28,135 nt of DNA. It comes from Acetothermia bacterium UBA7521. GTDB taxonomy: Bacteria > Bipolaricaulota > Bipolaricaulia > Bipolaricaulales > Bipolaricaulaceae. Numbering within the stretch: position 1 is the stretch's first letter; each line of letters starts with the position of its first letter. A model generated the notes under the pieces. It did not search any database. It was not told the origin of the DNA and saw nothing but the letters and a program-made list of their open reading frames with translations. Made by a program: the position numbers and the translations under genes. The stretch is taken from contig DLNB01000021.1 of NCBI GenBank assembly GCA_002479455.1, positions 1-28,135 of the forward strand, read 5' to 3'. Shown here in pieces: positions 6,648 through 14,264 of this stretch.

Positions 6648-7880
6648 ATGGCAGGCATTCTCGTTATCCTGGACGGACTGGGTGGCCGGCCCACGGATCT
6701 GGATGGGGCGACGTGCCTCGAACGGGCAGCCACCCCTGTGCTCGACGAGCTTGCCGCCCGCGGAGCGCTCGGCCTGATGGACCCCGTGGCTCCAGGGGTG
6801 CGCCCGGGATCAGACACAAGCCATCTCTCGATCTTCGGGTACGACCCGCAGCGGGTGTATACGGGCCGTGGGGTGTTTGAAGCCCTGGGGATCGGAATGG
6901 ACGTGCGCGGGGGCGATATTTGCCTCCGGGCCAACTTCGCGACGGTGGAAGAACGAAATGGGCAACTGGTTGTTCTCGACCGCCGCGCAGGCCGGCTCGC
7001 GGACGGAAAACCCTTCGAGGATGCGATCAACGGGATCCGGCTCGATGAACTTGGAGTTGAACTGGTCTTCCGCTCTTCCACCGAGCACCGGGGCGCTCTC
7101 GTCCTGCGGGGACCTGGCCTGTCCTCTGCGGTGTCGGAGACCGACCCCCACGAGGTTGGCGTATCTGTGCGCCAGGCCGCAGGCCAGGACGCGGAAGCTC
7201 GCCCGACGGCCGATGCCGTCAATACGTTCACTCAGCGTGCGTACATGGTCCTCCGCGATCACCCCCTGAACCAAGAACGGATTCGCCGTGGCGAACCCGC
7301 GGCGAACGCGATCCTCCTTCGCGGAGCGGCGGTGATGCCCCATTTCCAGCCCGTCACCACCGAGTACGGGATCGAAGGCGCCTGTATCGCCGGGGGAGCG
7401 TTGTACAAGGGGGTGGCGAGACTCGCCGGGCTCGATGTGCTCCATGTTGCGGGCGCCACAGGCGATCTCAACACCGACCTCCGCGCCAAGGCACGCGCAG
7501 TCCTCTCCGCCCTCGACACGTTCGACTTGGTGTTCGTCCACATCAAAGGCACGGACAACGCGGCCCATGATGGGAATGCCCAAGCGAAACGGAAGTTCAT
7601 CGAACGCGCTGATCGCGAGTTCTTCGCCCCGTTGGCTGAGTCCCTCCCGTGGAGCTGGGTGCATCTCTGTGTATCTGGCGATCACACGACCCCCCCTGCG
7701 GTGAAGGAACATACGGCCGACCCGGTCTCAGTCCTGTTTGTGGGGCCAGCTGTTCAACCCGATCAGTGCCGCCAGTTTGGGGAGCGGGCCGCGGGTCGCG
7801 GCGGGCTGGGAAGGTTCTCTGGACGTCTCGTCCCCCAACTCCTGGGCTACTGCGACCTCGGGCCTAAGTTCGGGGCGTGA
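6648..7880 (+). CDS. apgM: 2,3-bisphosphoglycerate-independent phosphoglycerate mutase, archaeal type
   Basis: Interconverts 3- and 2-phosphoglycerate in glycolysis and gluconeogenesis using two divalent metals and a phosphoserine intermediate. The 410-residue length and motifs fit the ApgM branch of the alkaline phosphatase superfamily: VILDGLGGRPT at the N-terminus (metal Asp), GSDTSHLSIFGYDP near residues 54-67, VHIKGTDNAAHDG near residue 300, and SGDHTTPPAVKEHTADPV near the C-terminus. This branch is common in archaea and scattered in thermophilic or anaerobic bacteria. It lies just before the hydrogenase accessory genes, 9 bp from the next start. Confidence 0.95.
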   Translation: MAGILVILDGLGGRPTDLDGATCLERAATPVLDELAARGALGLMDPVAPGVRPGSDTSHLSIFGYDPQRVYTGRGVFEALGIGMDVRGGDICLRANFATVEERNGQLVVLDRRAGRLADGKPFEDAINGIRLDELGVELVFRSSTEHRGALVLRGPGLSSAVSETDPHEVGVSVRQAAGQDAEARPTADAVNTFTQRAYMVLRDHPLNQERIRRGEPAANAILLRGAAVMPHFQPVTTEYGIEGACIAGGALYKGVARLAGLDVLHVAGATGDLNTDLRAKARAVLSALDTFDLVFVHIKGTDNAAHDGNAQAKRKFIERADREFFAPLAESLPWSWVHLCVSGDHTTPPAVKEHTADPVSVLFVGPAVQPDQCRQFGERAAGRGGLGRFSGRLVPQLLGYCDLGPKFGA

Positions 7881-7889
7881 GGAGGAGCG

Positions 7890-8285
7890 TTGAAGCTGCG
7901 TGACATCGCTGAGCTGCTGGATGCACAGTTCATCACCGGGGAAGATCAAGCGGATCGCGAGGTGACCAGTGCCTTCGCCGCCGACCTCCTGTCCGATGTG
8001 TTGGCAATGGTCAAGGACGAGGGCGTTCTCCTCATCACGGGGATGACCACGCCTCAGGTGGTGCGGGTCGCAGAGGTGATGAACATGGGAGCGGTCTTGT
8101 TCGTCCGTGGAAAGCTCCCCACCGCGTCCACGGTGGCCTACGCCTCTGGAACGGGGATCCCTCTGCTTGCCACCCGACGGATCATGTTCGAGACGTGCGG
8201 AGCTCTCTATCAAGGGGGGCTCGACCCCGCCCGGCGCAAGCACTTCCCGGTTGACCATGGTACGCCGGACGAACGTGGTTCTTAG
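7890..8285 (+). CDS. DRTGG-domain protein 1, hydrogenase-linked
   Basis: A 131-residue cytoplasmic protein with a DRTGG-like domain, a small fold also found attached to BioD-like and phosphotransacetylase-related proteins. The segment AADLLSDVLAMVKDEGVLLITG is shared with the paralogue at 8713-9048 (CSDLLSDVLAHTQPGDLWIT), so the two arose by duplication. Translation begins at TTG 7890 right after GGAGGAG. Proteins of this kind commonly sit upstream of NAD(P)-linked hydrogenase genes in anaerobes, where their molecular role is unsettled. Its last 29 bp overlap the start of the ATPase gene. Confidence 0.78.
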   Translation: MKLRDIAELLDAQFITGEDQADREVTSAFAADLLSDVLAMVKDEGVLLITGMTTPQVVRVAEVMNMGAVLFVRGKLPTASTVAYASGTGIPLLATRRIMFETCGALYQGGLDPARRKHFPVDHGTPDERGS

Positions 8286-8706
8286 GCGGATCTACCCGAT
8301 TGCCCCCCGCGACCTGGAACAGGCCGGCACGGTGTCCACGCACGTTCGCCGCGAGCTCCTCGCGCTGGGGATGAACCCCGATGTCGTACGGCGGGCGAGC
8401 GTGGTGTGCTTCGAGGGAGAGATGAACATGGTGCTCTACTCCCAGGGGGGCCGGATCATCCTCCTCGTGAAGGAGGATCGCGTGGAGATCCTGTTCTCGG
8501 ATCACGGACCGGGGATCGCCGACATCGACCTCGCCAGCCAGCCTGGCTATTCCACCGCCCCGGATTGGGCCCGCGAGCTGGGATTTGGCGCTGGCCTGGG
8601 TATCAACAACATGGAGAAGAACTCTGATCTGTTCAAGATTCGATCCCGAGTGGGCGAGGGAACTGTGGTTCGGGCAACGATTCTGGTGGGGGTACCGTTC
8701 TTCTGA
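8257..8706 (+). CDS. GHKL ATPase, RsbW-like anti-sigma-type regulator
   Basis: A 149-residue HATPase_c domain without receiver or dimerisation segments, as in anti-sigma kinases such as RsbW. The N box is CFEGEMNMVLYS near residue 50, the G1 box is DHGPGI, and the ATP-lid G2 region is GFGAGLGINNM. The ATG at 8257 is used; it lies inside the preceding gene and lacks a good ribosome site, so a GTG at 8275 is an alternative. Flanked by two DRTGG genes. No sigma factor or anti-anti-sigma gene is present in the window, so a partner-switching role is unproven. Confidence 0.8.
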   Translation: MVRRTNVVLRRIYPIAPRDLEQAGTVSTHVRRELLALGMNPDVVRRASVVCFEGEMNMVLYSQGGRIILLVKEDRVEILFSDHGPGIADIDLASQPGYSTAPDWARELGFGAGLGINNMEKNSDLFKIRSRVGEGTVVRATILVGVPFF

Positions 8707-8712
8707 GGAGGC

Positions 8713-9048
8713 ATGATGCAACTTACACAGATCGCCGCGGATCTTGGGCTGGAGTGTCTCGTCCCCCTTGAGCCTGAACGCGAGGTACGGGGCGGGTACT
8801 GCTCGGACCTCCTATCCGACGTGCTGGCGCACACCCAACCGGGCGACCTCTGGATCACCCACCAGCGGCACCTCAATGTCGTCGCGGTGGGCAAGCTCCG
8901 CGAGGTTGCCGGGATCGTGTTCGCCCGTGGACTGCGACCGAGCCTGGACGTGGTTGCGCGCGCCCAAACCGAACGGGTCAACCTGTTTGTCTCGCCGGAC
9001 CCGGCGTTCGCGGTGGCGGGGAAGTTGTACCGCGCCCTACACCCATGA
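8713..9048 (+). CDS. DRTGG-domain protein 2, hydrogenase-linked
   Basis: A 111-residue paralogue of the protein at 7890-8285, sharing the DLLSDVLA segment and the following strand-helix pattern (GKLREVAGIVFARGLRPS). It starts 6 bp after the ATPase stop, with GAGGAG upstream of ATG 8713 (a second ATG follows at 8716), and ends in an ATGA overlap with the PHP gene. The tight coupling suggests the two DRTGG proteins, ATPase and PHP protein are made together, possibly for assembly or control of the hydrogenase. Confidence 0.78.
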   Translation: MMQLTQIAADLGLECLVPLEPEREVRGGYCSDLLSDVLAHTQPGDLWITHQRHLNVVAVGKLREVAGIVFARGLRPSLDVVARAQTERVNLFVSPDPAFAVAGKLYRALHP

Positions 9049-9803
9049 GGTGGTGGCGCGCCGACCTCCATATCCACTCAACCCTGTCTCCATGTGCCAG
9101 CCTCACCATGTCCCCCGCACGCATCGTGAACGAGGCGCGCCGAGTTGGGCTTGATCTCATCGCGGTCTGCGACCACAATGCGGCCGAGAACGGTCGGTAC
9201 GTGCGGCGTCTTGCAGGCGGGGCGCCGGTTGTGCTGATGGGTATGGAGATCCAAACCGCAGAAGAAGTCGAGGTTTTGGCGTACTTCACAGACGAGGAAA
9301 GCCCGCTCCTTCTCCAAGAGGAGCTTCACCGGGCTTTGCCGGACATCCCGTGCGATCCCGAGCTGTTCGGGGACCAGGTGGTGGTAGACGAAGGTGGCGA
9401 GATCGTGCGTCGCGTGGAGCGGCTGCTGCTCTCCCCGGTGGCCCTGCCGCTTGCGGACGTGGTACAGCGGGTCGAGAAGCGGGGAGGGGTTGCCGTCCCT
9501 GCTCATGTGGAACGCCTCCCGGGGGGGCTCCTCGCCGTACTCGGCCTGTTCCCCGAAGGAGACTGGCCCATCGCGGTGGAGATCACACCGTGGACATCGC
9601 TCGCGGATGCGTGCCGTACCTGGCCTGAGCTGCGACAGCGCTCGATCGTGCGAAACTCGGATGCCCATTATCCCGTAGAAATCGGCCGCGCGTGGACAGA
9701 GTTCCGCCTCGCCTCACCGACGCTCGATGAGATCCGCAATGCGTTTCGCAACAGGGACGGCCGTAACCTGCGGCCAAGCCGTGAAGCCAAGGAGGAACCA
9801 TGA
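9045..9803 (+). CDS. PHP-domain metal-dependent phosphoesterase
   Basis: A 252-residue PHP protein of the TrpH/YciV-like group. The metal-binding motifs are intact: DLHIHS near residues 7-12, CDHNA near residue 44, GMEIQT near residue 66, PAHVERLPGG in the middle and RNSDAHYP near residue 205. It is therefore expected to be a working phosphoesterase or nuclease-type hydrolase. The region EVEVLAYF resembles the group acting on nucleotides or oligonucleotides, but substrate is unknown. It overlaps both neighbours by 4 bp (ATGA), placing it firmly in the hydrogenase transcript. Confidence 0.85.
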   Translation: MRWWRADLHIHSTLSPCASLTMSPARIVNEARRVGLDLIAVCDHNAAENGRYVRRLAGGAPVVLMGMEIQTAEEVEVLAYFTDEESPLLLQEELHRALPDIPCDPELFGDQVVVDEGGEIVRRVERLLLSPVALPLADVVQRVEKRGGVAVPAHVERLPGGLLAVLGLFPEGDWPIAVEITPWTSLADACRTWPELRQRSIVRNSDAHYPVEIGRAWTEFRLASPTLDEIRNAFRNRDGRNLRPSREAKEEP

Positions 9804-10273
9804 CCGCGTCCACGGAAACCCGAGCAGCAGAGCTGACCAAGCCGTACACGGGCAGGCCCGCAGAGCTGATCCAAGCCCTGCACCGTGTCCAGACCGAGCT
9901 CGGGCATATCCCCGAAGCGGCTCAGGCCGCGGTTGCCGAAACCGTGGGCGTGCCCTTGTCCCAGGTTCGCGGGGTGGTCACGTTCTACCACTTCTTCCGC
10001 ACCACCCCGGTGGGCCGCCACACCCTGCGCCTGTGCCTGGGGACAGCGTGTCACGTGCGGGGAGCTGATCTGGTCCTCAAGGCGATCCGCGAGGAGTTGG
10101 GCGTCGGCCTCGGCGGGACGTCCGCTGACGGTGTGTTCACGGTAGAAGGCGTGCGCTGCCTGGGGGCCTGCGGCCTCGCGCCGGTGATGATGATCGACGA
10201 GGAGGTGTACGGAAGGCTCGATCCGAAGAAGACGAAGCGAATCCTGCGCGGGATCCGGGAGAACGCGAAGTGA
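9800..10273 (+). CDS. hydC: NuoE/HydC-type [2Fe-2S] subunit 1
   Basis: A 157-residue thioredoxin-fold subunit that holds one [2Fe-2S] cluster and pairs with the NuoF/HydB flavoprotein in NADH dehydrogenases and NAD-linked hydrogenases. Cluster cysteines are seen in CLGTAC and CLGAC. The N-terminal helical region LIQALHRVQTELGHIPEAA is normal for the family. It is separated from its expected HydB partner by several genes. The start ATG 9800 overlaps the PHP stop. A second HydC is encoded at 16039-16512. Confidence 0.93.
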   Translation: MTASTETRAAELTKPYTGRPAELIQALHRVQTELGHIPEAAQAAVAETVGVPLSQVRGVVTFYHFFRTTPVGRHTLRLCLGTACHVRGADLVLKAIREELGVGLGGTSADGVFTVEGVRCLGACGLAPVMMIDEEVYGRLDPKKTKRILRGIRENAK

Positions 10274-10821
10274 TCGAAGATCTGGCGATGCACCTTGCCG
10301 ATCTGGTTCAGAACTCCCTCCGCGCCGGCGCGCGGCACATCGTGGTCCGTCTTGCCCTTCAGGAAGGCTTGCTCCAGATCGTGGTTTCCGACGATGGCGC
10401 CGGAATCCCGCAGCACGATCTAGCGCAGGTGATGGACCCGTTCTTCACGACGAAAGAACGAGCCCGGATCGGTCTAGGATTGCCCCTTCTCGCTCAGACG
10501 GCCGAGGAAACGGGTGGTCGGTGTTCCGTGACTCCGCGGCATGGGGGGGGAACCGAGGTCAGGGCGCAGTTCCGGTGGGATCACCCCGATCGCCCGCCGT
10601 TGGGGGACGTTGTGGAAACGCTTGTCCCGCTTCTCGCCACGAGCCCCGGGGTTGAGTTCACGGTCGAGCTCAGCGATGATCGGGTGACGTGGCTGTTGAG
10701 CACGCGCGAGATCCGTGAGCGCCTCGGGGACGTTCCGCTCCACCACCCCGAAGTGCTTTGTTTCTTGGAGAACACCCTCCGCGAGGGCATGGACGCGGCC
10801 GGGCTGAAGGAGGCCAGATGA
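10270..10821 (+). CDS. GHKL ATPase-domain protein 2
   Basis: A 183-residue stand-alone HATPase_c protein. The N box reads HLADLVQNSLRAGA, the G1 box SDDGAGI, and the ATP lid FFTTKERARIGLGLPLL, which is more like sensor histidine kinases than RsbW. There is no phosphoacceptor-His helix or sensor domain. The C-terminal 70 residues form an extra alpha/beta region with no motif I recognise. Starts at GTG 10270, coupled to the HydC stop. ATPases of this type are recurrent neighbours of HydC in anaerobe hydrogenase operons. Confidence 0.8.
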   Translation: MIEDLAMHLADLVQNSLRAGARHIVVRLALQEGLLQIVVSDDGAGIPQHDLAQVMDPFFTTKERARIGLGLPLLAQTAEETGGRCSVTPRHGGGTEVRAQFRWDHPDRPPLGDVVETLVPLLATSPGVEFTVELSDDRVTWLLSTREIRERLGDVPLHHPEVLCFLENTLREGMDAAGLKEAR

Positions 10822-11186
10822 AGCTCGAGGAGCTGAGGAAGATCCGGGAACGGGCGGAGGCCGAACTGCGCCTGCGCGGGGGAACTTCCCGAGTCAAGAT
10901 CGTTGTGGGCATGGGAACCTCCGGCATCGCTGCCGGGGCGCGACAGACCCTCCGCGCTCTGCTCGACGAGGTCGCTCGCCGCGGGCTAAAGGACGTGATC
11001 GTCACCCAGACCGGCGAGAAGGGGCTCGCCGCTCAAGAACCGATCGTCGAGATCCACGAGCCGACGCGGGCCACGATCTACGGCGAGGTGGACGAGGCTG
11101 CGGTACGTCGGATCGTGGCTGAGCACGTGGTCAACGGACGCCCGGTGACAGAACGCGTGGTGGAGGTACGGGAGGTGAAGGGTTGA
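10818..11186 (+). CDS. HndB-like thioredoxin-fold protein lacking all cysteines
   Basis: A 122-residue protein related to the small (2Fe-2S) ferredoxin-like subunit of hydrogenase operons (HndB type). The fold signatures are there: the N-terminal helix EELRKIRERAEAEL, IVVGMGTSGIAAGARQTL near residues 28-45, and KDVIVTQTGEKGLAAQEPIVE near residues 58-78. The family normally places cysteines at the site that is Ser35 here and in the QTGCxGxC stretch, which is QTGEKGLA here. There is no cysteine in the entire protein, so it cannot hold the cluster. It may be a structural or regulatory relic. Overlaps neighbours by 4 bp on each side. Confidence 0.8.
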   Translation: MKLEELRKIRERAEAELRLRGGTSRVKIVVGMGTSGIAAGARQTLRALLDEVARRGLKDVIVTQTGEKGLAAQEPIVEIHEPTRATIYGEVDEAAVRRIVAEHVVNGRPVTERVVEVREVKG

Positions 11187-11884
11187 TCAACCTGCGAATC
11201 GATGACACGCCCGTTCAGGCCGAGCCGGGCCAGACGATTCTCGTCGCGGCGCGGGGAGTGGGAATCCGTATCCCCACCCTCTGCCAAGTTGACGCCCTGT
11301 CTCCAGTGGGCGCATGTCGGTTGTGCTTGGTGGAGATCCGGAACTGGAACGGCCGCCTTGTCCCCGCCTGCGCGACTCCCGCTCAAGAGGGACTGGATGT
11401 GGTCGCACATTCCGAGAAACTGACCATCCTCCGCCGCACGATCCTTGAGCTGCTGTTCGCCGAGCGAAACCACATCTGCGCGTTCTGCGTTTCGAGCGGG
11501 CACTGCGAGCTGCAGGACCTGGCAACCGAGCTGGGGATGGATCATGTCACGTTTCCCTATCGATTCCCCTTCTTACCGGTGGATGCGACCCATCCCAAGT
11601 TCGGACTCGATCACAATCGATGTGTGCTCTGCGGACGCTGCGTACGCGCCTGTTCCGAGGTGGAGGGCGCCTACACGTGGGGGTTCTCCGGCCGCGGCGT
11701 GGCCACGCTGGTCGAGGCCGACCTCGGCGATCCGTGGGGAGCATCGAAGACCTGTACCGCATGCGGAAAGTGCGTGCAGGCGTGTCCTGTGGGGGCTCTG
11801 TTTGAGAAGGGCAAGGCCACCGCAGAACAGGTGAAGCGACCCGAGATCCTCGCAGAGGTTACGGAAAGGAGGCCCCGTGTCTAA
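11183..11884 (+). CDS. hoxU: HydA/HoxU-type iron-sulfur subunit of NAD-linked hydrogenase
   Basis: A 233-residue electron-wire subunit homologous to the N-terminal part of NuoG. Plant-type [2Fe-2S] ligands are Cys34, Cys45, Cys48 and Cys63. The His-Cys3 cluster motif is His97, Cys99, Cys102 and Cys108 (NHICAFCVSSGHCELQ). Two further [4Fe-4S] ferredoxin motifs follow (CVLCGRCVRAC and CTACGKCVQACP). It links the flavin subunit to the hydrogenase dimer encoded next. Translation starts at TTG 11183 with GGAGGTGA upstream, overlapping the previous stop. There is no H-cluster domain, so this is not the catalytic HydA of [FeFe] enzymes. Confidence 0.93.
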   Translation: MINLRIDDTPVQAEPGQTILVAARGVGIRIPTLCQVDALSPVGACRLCLVEIRNWNGRLVPACATPAQEGLDVVAHSEKLTILRRTILELLFAERNHICAFCVSSGHCELQDLATELGMDHVTFPYRFPFLPVDATHPKFGLDHNRCVLCGRCVRACSEVEGAYTWGFSGRGVATLVEADLGDPWGASKTCTACGKCVQACPVGALFEKGKATAEQVKRPEILAEVTERRPRV

Positions 11885-12404
11885 GGTCCGCCTCGCGTCG
11901 GTGTGGTTTTCCGGGTGTTCAGGGTGCCACATGTCGTTCCTCGACCTTGACGAGCGGTTGCTGGAGTTGGCAAGCAAGGTAGATCTCGTCTACTCACCAA
12001 TCGTGGACATCAAGGAGTACCCCGATGACGTGGACGTGCTCCTCGTCGAGGGGGCGATCGGGAACACCGAACAGCGCCACCTTCTCGAGGAGATGCGCCA
12101 GAAGACGAAGCTCGTCGTCGCCTTCGGCGACTGCGCCGTCACCGGGAACATCCCTTCGCTCCGCAACCCGATCCCCCGCGAGGAGCTCCTGCGTGCGGTG
12201 TACGGCGACGGAGACATCCCCGGCCTGGAGGAGGGCGATGTCCCGAAGATGCTTCCCCAGGCGATGCCGATCCACACCGTGGTGAAGGTAGACCGGTTCA
12301 TCCCCGGGTGCCCTCCGCCCGCTGATCGGATCTGGACGTTCCTCCAAGCGCTCCTCGCCGGAAGAAGACCCGAACTCGCCGGTGCGGACCTGAGGTTTGG
12401 GTAG
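11877..12404 (+). CDS. hoxY: [NiFe] hydrogenase small subunit (HoxY/HydS)
   Basis: A 175-residue soluble small subunit carrying the proximal [4Fe-4S] cluster that takes electrons from the Ni-Fe site. Ligands are visible as Cys14 and Cys17 in SGCSGC, a cysteine in GDCAVTGN near residue 84, and one in PGCPPP near residue 144. There is no Tat signal and no extra C-terminal clusters, which marks the short cytoplasmic type of group 3 enzymes. It starts at GTG 11877, with AGGAGG upstream, 8 bp inside the hoxU end. It forms the heterodimer with the next gene product. Confidence 0.95.
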   Translation: MSKVRLASVWFSGCSGCHMSFLDLDERLLELASKVDLVYSPIVDIKEYPDDVDVLLVEGAIGNTEQRHLLEEMRQKTKLVVAFGDCAVTGNIPSLRNPIPREELLRAVYGDGDIPGLEEGDVPKMLPQAMPIHTVVKVDRFIPGCPPPADRIWTFLQALLAGRRPELAGADLRFG

Positions 12405-12414
12405 AGAGGTGCCC

Positions 12415-13839
12415 GTGCGCGAGATCAAAGTACCGGTAACGCGAATCGAGGGCCACGGCCTGATTACGGTGGAACTCAACCGCGCCGGAAAGGTGAGCAA
12501 GGCTCGGTTCCACGTGACGGAGGGGCGTGGGTTTGAACGGTTCTGCCAGGGCCGCACCCTGTGGGAGATGCCGGCGATCACCGCCCGCACGTGCGGGATC
12601 TGTCCGGTGTCCCACCTCCTGTGCTCCGCGAAGGCAGGCGACGCGATCCTCGCCGTGCGCCCGCCTCGGGCGGCGGACAAGCTGCGACGGCTGATGAACC
12701 TCGGTCAGTACGTGCAGTCCCACGCCCTGTCCTTTTTCCATCTCTCCAGCCCAGACCTCCTTCTCGGCTGGGACTCCGACCCGGCCAAGCGAAACGTGTT
12801 CGGCCTCGCTGCCACGAACCCCCAGCTGGCTCTGGACGGGATCCGCCTCCGGGCGTACGGACAGGAGATCATCGCCGCGCTCGGCGAGCGCCGGGTGCAT
12901 CCGGCGTGGGCGGTTCCCGGAGGGGTCCACGCCCCTTTCACCGCCGAGGCCCGGGACCGATTGGCGGCCAAGCTCCCCGAAGCGATGCGTATTGCCACCG
13001 ATGCCCTCGCCCTCTACGAGCAAGGGATGGCGGGTTGGGGAGAAGAGATCGCTTCCTTCGGGGATTTCCCGTCCCTGTTCATGTCCCTTGTCGGGGAGAA
13101 CGGGGTATGGGAGCACCACGACGGCCGGATCCGGCTCGTGGATGCCGAGCGGAGGATCGTTGCCGACAACCTCGATCCGGCCCGCTACTTCGAGTACATC
13201 GGGGAGGCGGTCGAGGGTTGGTCGTACCTGAAGTTCCCGTACTTCCAAGAGCGGGGATATCCGGACGGGGTGTACCGGGTCGGACCGCTCGCCCGCCTCA
13301 ACTGCTGCGATCACATCGGCACCCCGCTCGCCGACGCGGCCGTGGCCCGGTTCCGCGCCACCGCGGACGGGAAAGCGGTGACGAGTTCGTTCCACTACCA
13401 CTGGGCGCGACTCATCGAGATCGTGGCCGCGCTCGAGCGGGTCAAGATCTACTTCGACGACCCGGAGATCCTCTCCCCGCGCGTGCGGGCCGAGGCGGGG
13501 ATCAACGAACGCGAGGGGGTCGGCGTCCACGAGGCGCCCCGCGGGACCCTGTTCCACCATTACGGGGTCGATGAGGGCGGCGTCATCGAGAAGGTCAATC
13601 TCATCGTGTCCACCGGCCACAACAACCTTGCCATGAATCACACCGTGACTCAGATCGCCCACCATTACCTCGACGGGCAGAAGATCACCGAAGGTCTTCT
13701 CAACCGGATGGAAGGGGGCATCCGCGCCTACGACCCGTGCTTGTCCTGCTCCGTGCACGCGGTGGGCCAAATGCCGCTGAAGGTCGTCCTCCTCGGCTCG
13801 GATGGAAACGTGCTCGACGAGAAGGTACGAACCGCATGA
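12415..13839 (+). CDS. hoxH: [NiFe] hydrogenase large subunit (HoxH/HydL)
   Basis: A 474-residue catalytic subunit that binds the Ni-Fe(CN)2CO centre and interconverts H2 with protons and electrons. Metal ligands are Cys60 and Cys63 (RTCGICPVSH) and Cys442 and Cys445 (DPCLSCSVH). A 26-residue tail follows His448 and should be removed by the protease encoded next. HALSFFHLSSPDLLLGWD is typical of group 3 Hox-type enzymes. GTG 12415 is preferred over TTG 12397 and GTG 12409 because GAGAGG lies just upstream and PVTRIEGHG then falls near the N-terminus, as usual. It overlaps the protease gene by 4 bp. Confidence 0.95.
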   Translation: MREIKVPVTRIEGHGLITVELNRAGKVSKARFHVTEGRGFERFCQGRTLWEMPAITARTCGICPVSHLLCSAKAGDAILAVRPPRAADKLRRLMNLGQYVQSHALSFFHLSSPDLLLGWDSDPAKRNVFGLAATNPQLALDGIRLRAYGQEIIAALGERRVHPAWAVPGGVHAPFTAEARDRLAAKLPEAMRIATDALALYEQGMAGWGEEIASFGDFPSLFMSLVGENGVWEHHDGRIRLVDAERRIVADNLDPARYFEYIGEAVEGWSYLKFPYFQERGYPDGVYRVGPLARLNCCDHIGTPLADAAVARFRATADGKAVTSSFHYHWARLIEIVAALERVKIYFDDPEILSPRVRAEAGINEREGVGVHEAPRGTLFHHYGVDEGGVIEKVNLIVSTGHNNLAMNHTVTQIAHHYLDGQKITEGLLNRMEGGIRAYDPCLSCSVHAVGQMPLKVVLLGSDGNVLDEKVRTA

Positions 13840-14264
13840 TCCTCGTCATCGGGTTGGGCCACCCGCTCCGCCGGGACGATGGGGTCGGCCTGTGGGTGGC
13901 AAGCCGCCTCTCCAACACGGACGATGTGAAGGTCGTCGGCGCCCAGGACTTGGCCCCAGAGCTGATTCCCCAGGTAGCGGTGGCTGACTTGGTGATCTTC
14001 GTGGACGGACGGGTGGGATCGGGCCCGGTGCGCTGGGAGCAGATCCGCGCCGGCGACCGTCCGGCGCTGACCCACGCCTTCACCCCGCGGGGACTGCTGG
14101 CATGGGCGGATCACCTGTTCGGCCGCGCCCCCGAGGCATGGCTTGTCACTGTCCCTGCGCGCGATCTGTCCCTCGGAGAAGGGTTGTCCCCCCGCACGCG
14201 GCGCGCCGCGGAGGCCCTCGTCGGGCGGCTGCGGGCCTACCTCGGAGAGAGGGGGGGCCGATGA
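13836..14264 (+). CDS. hoxW: Hydrogenase maturation protease (HoxW/HycI type)
   Basis: A 142-residue endopeptidase that trims the C-terminus of the nickel-loaded large subunit. The N-terminal motif GLGHPLRRDDGVG holds the metal-sensing Asp, DLVIFVDGR supplies the second acidic residue, and HAFTPRGLLAW the conserved His. Its position directly after hoxH, overlapping the stop, indicates that HoxH is the substrate. The general hyp maturation genes are not in this window and must be elsewhere. Confidence 0.92.
   Translation: MILVIGLGHPLRRDDGVGLWVASRLSNTDDVKVVGAQDLAPELIPQVAVADLVIFVDGRVGSGPVRWEQIRAGDRPALTHAFTPRGLLAWADHLFGRAPEAWLVTVPARDLSLGEGLSPRTRRAAEALVGRLRAYLGERGGR

Noticed and set aside
11183..11884. 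[FeFe] hydrogenase HydA.
   Set aside because: Only 233 residues with the N-terminal iron-sulfur part; no H-cluster motifs follow, and the [NiFe] subunits come next.
12397..12414. HoxH start at TTG 12397 or GTG 12409.
   Set aside because: These overlap or abut the hoxY stop with poor ribosome-site spacing and add residues before the usual N-terminus; GTG 12415 fits better.
12298..13770. Long 490-residue open frame on the minus strand.
   Set aside because: It is antisense to hoxY/hoxH, has no family motifs and reflects high GC content; the same applies to the other long antisense frames over hydB, MBL and pepQ.
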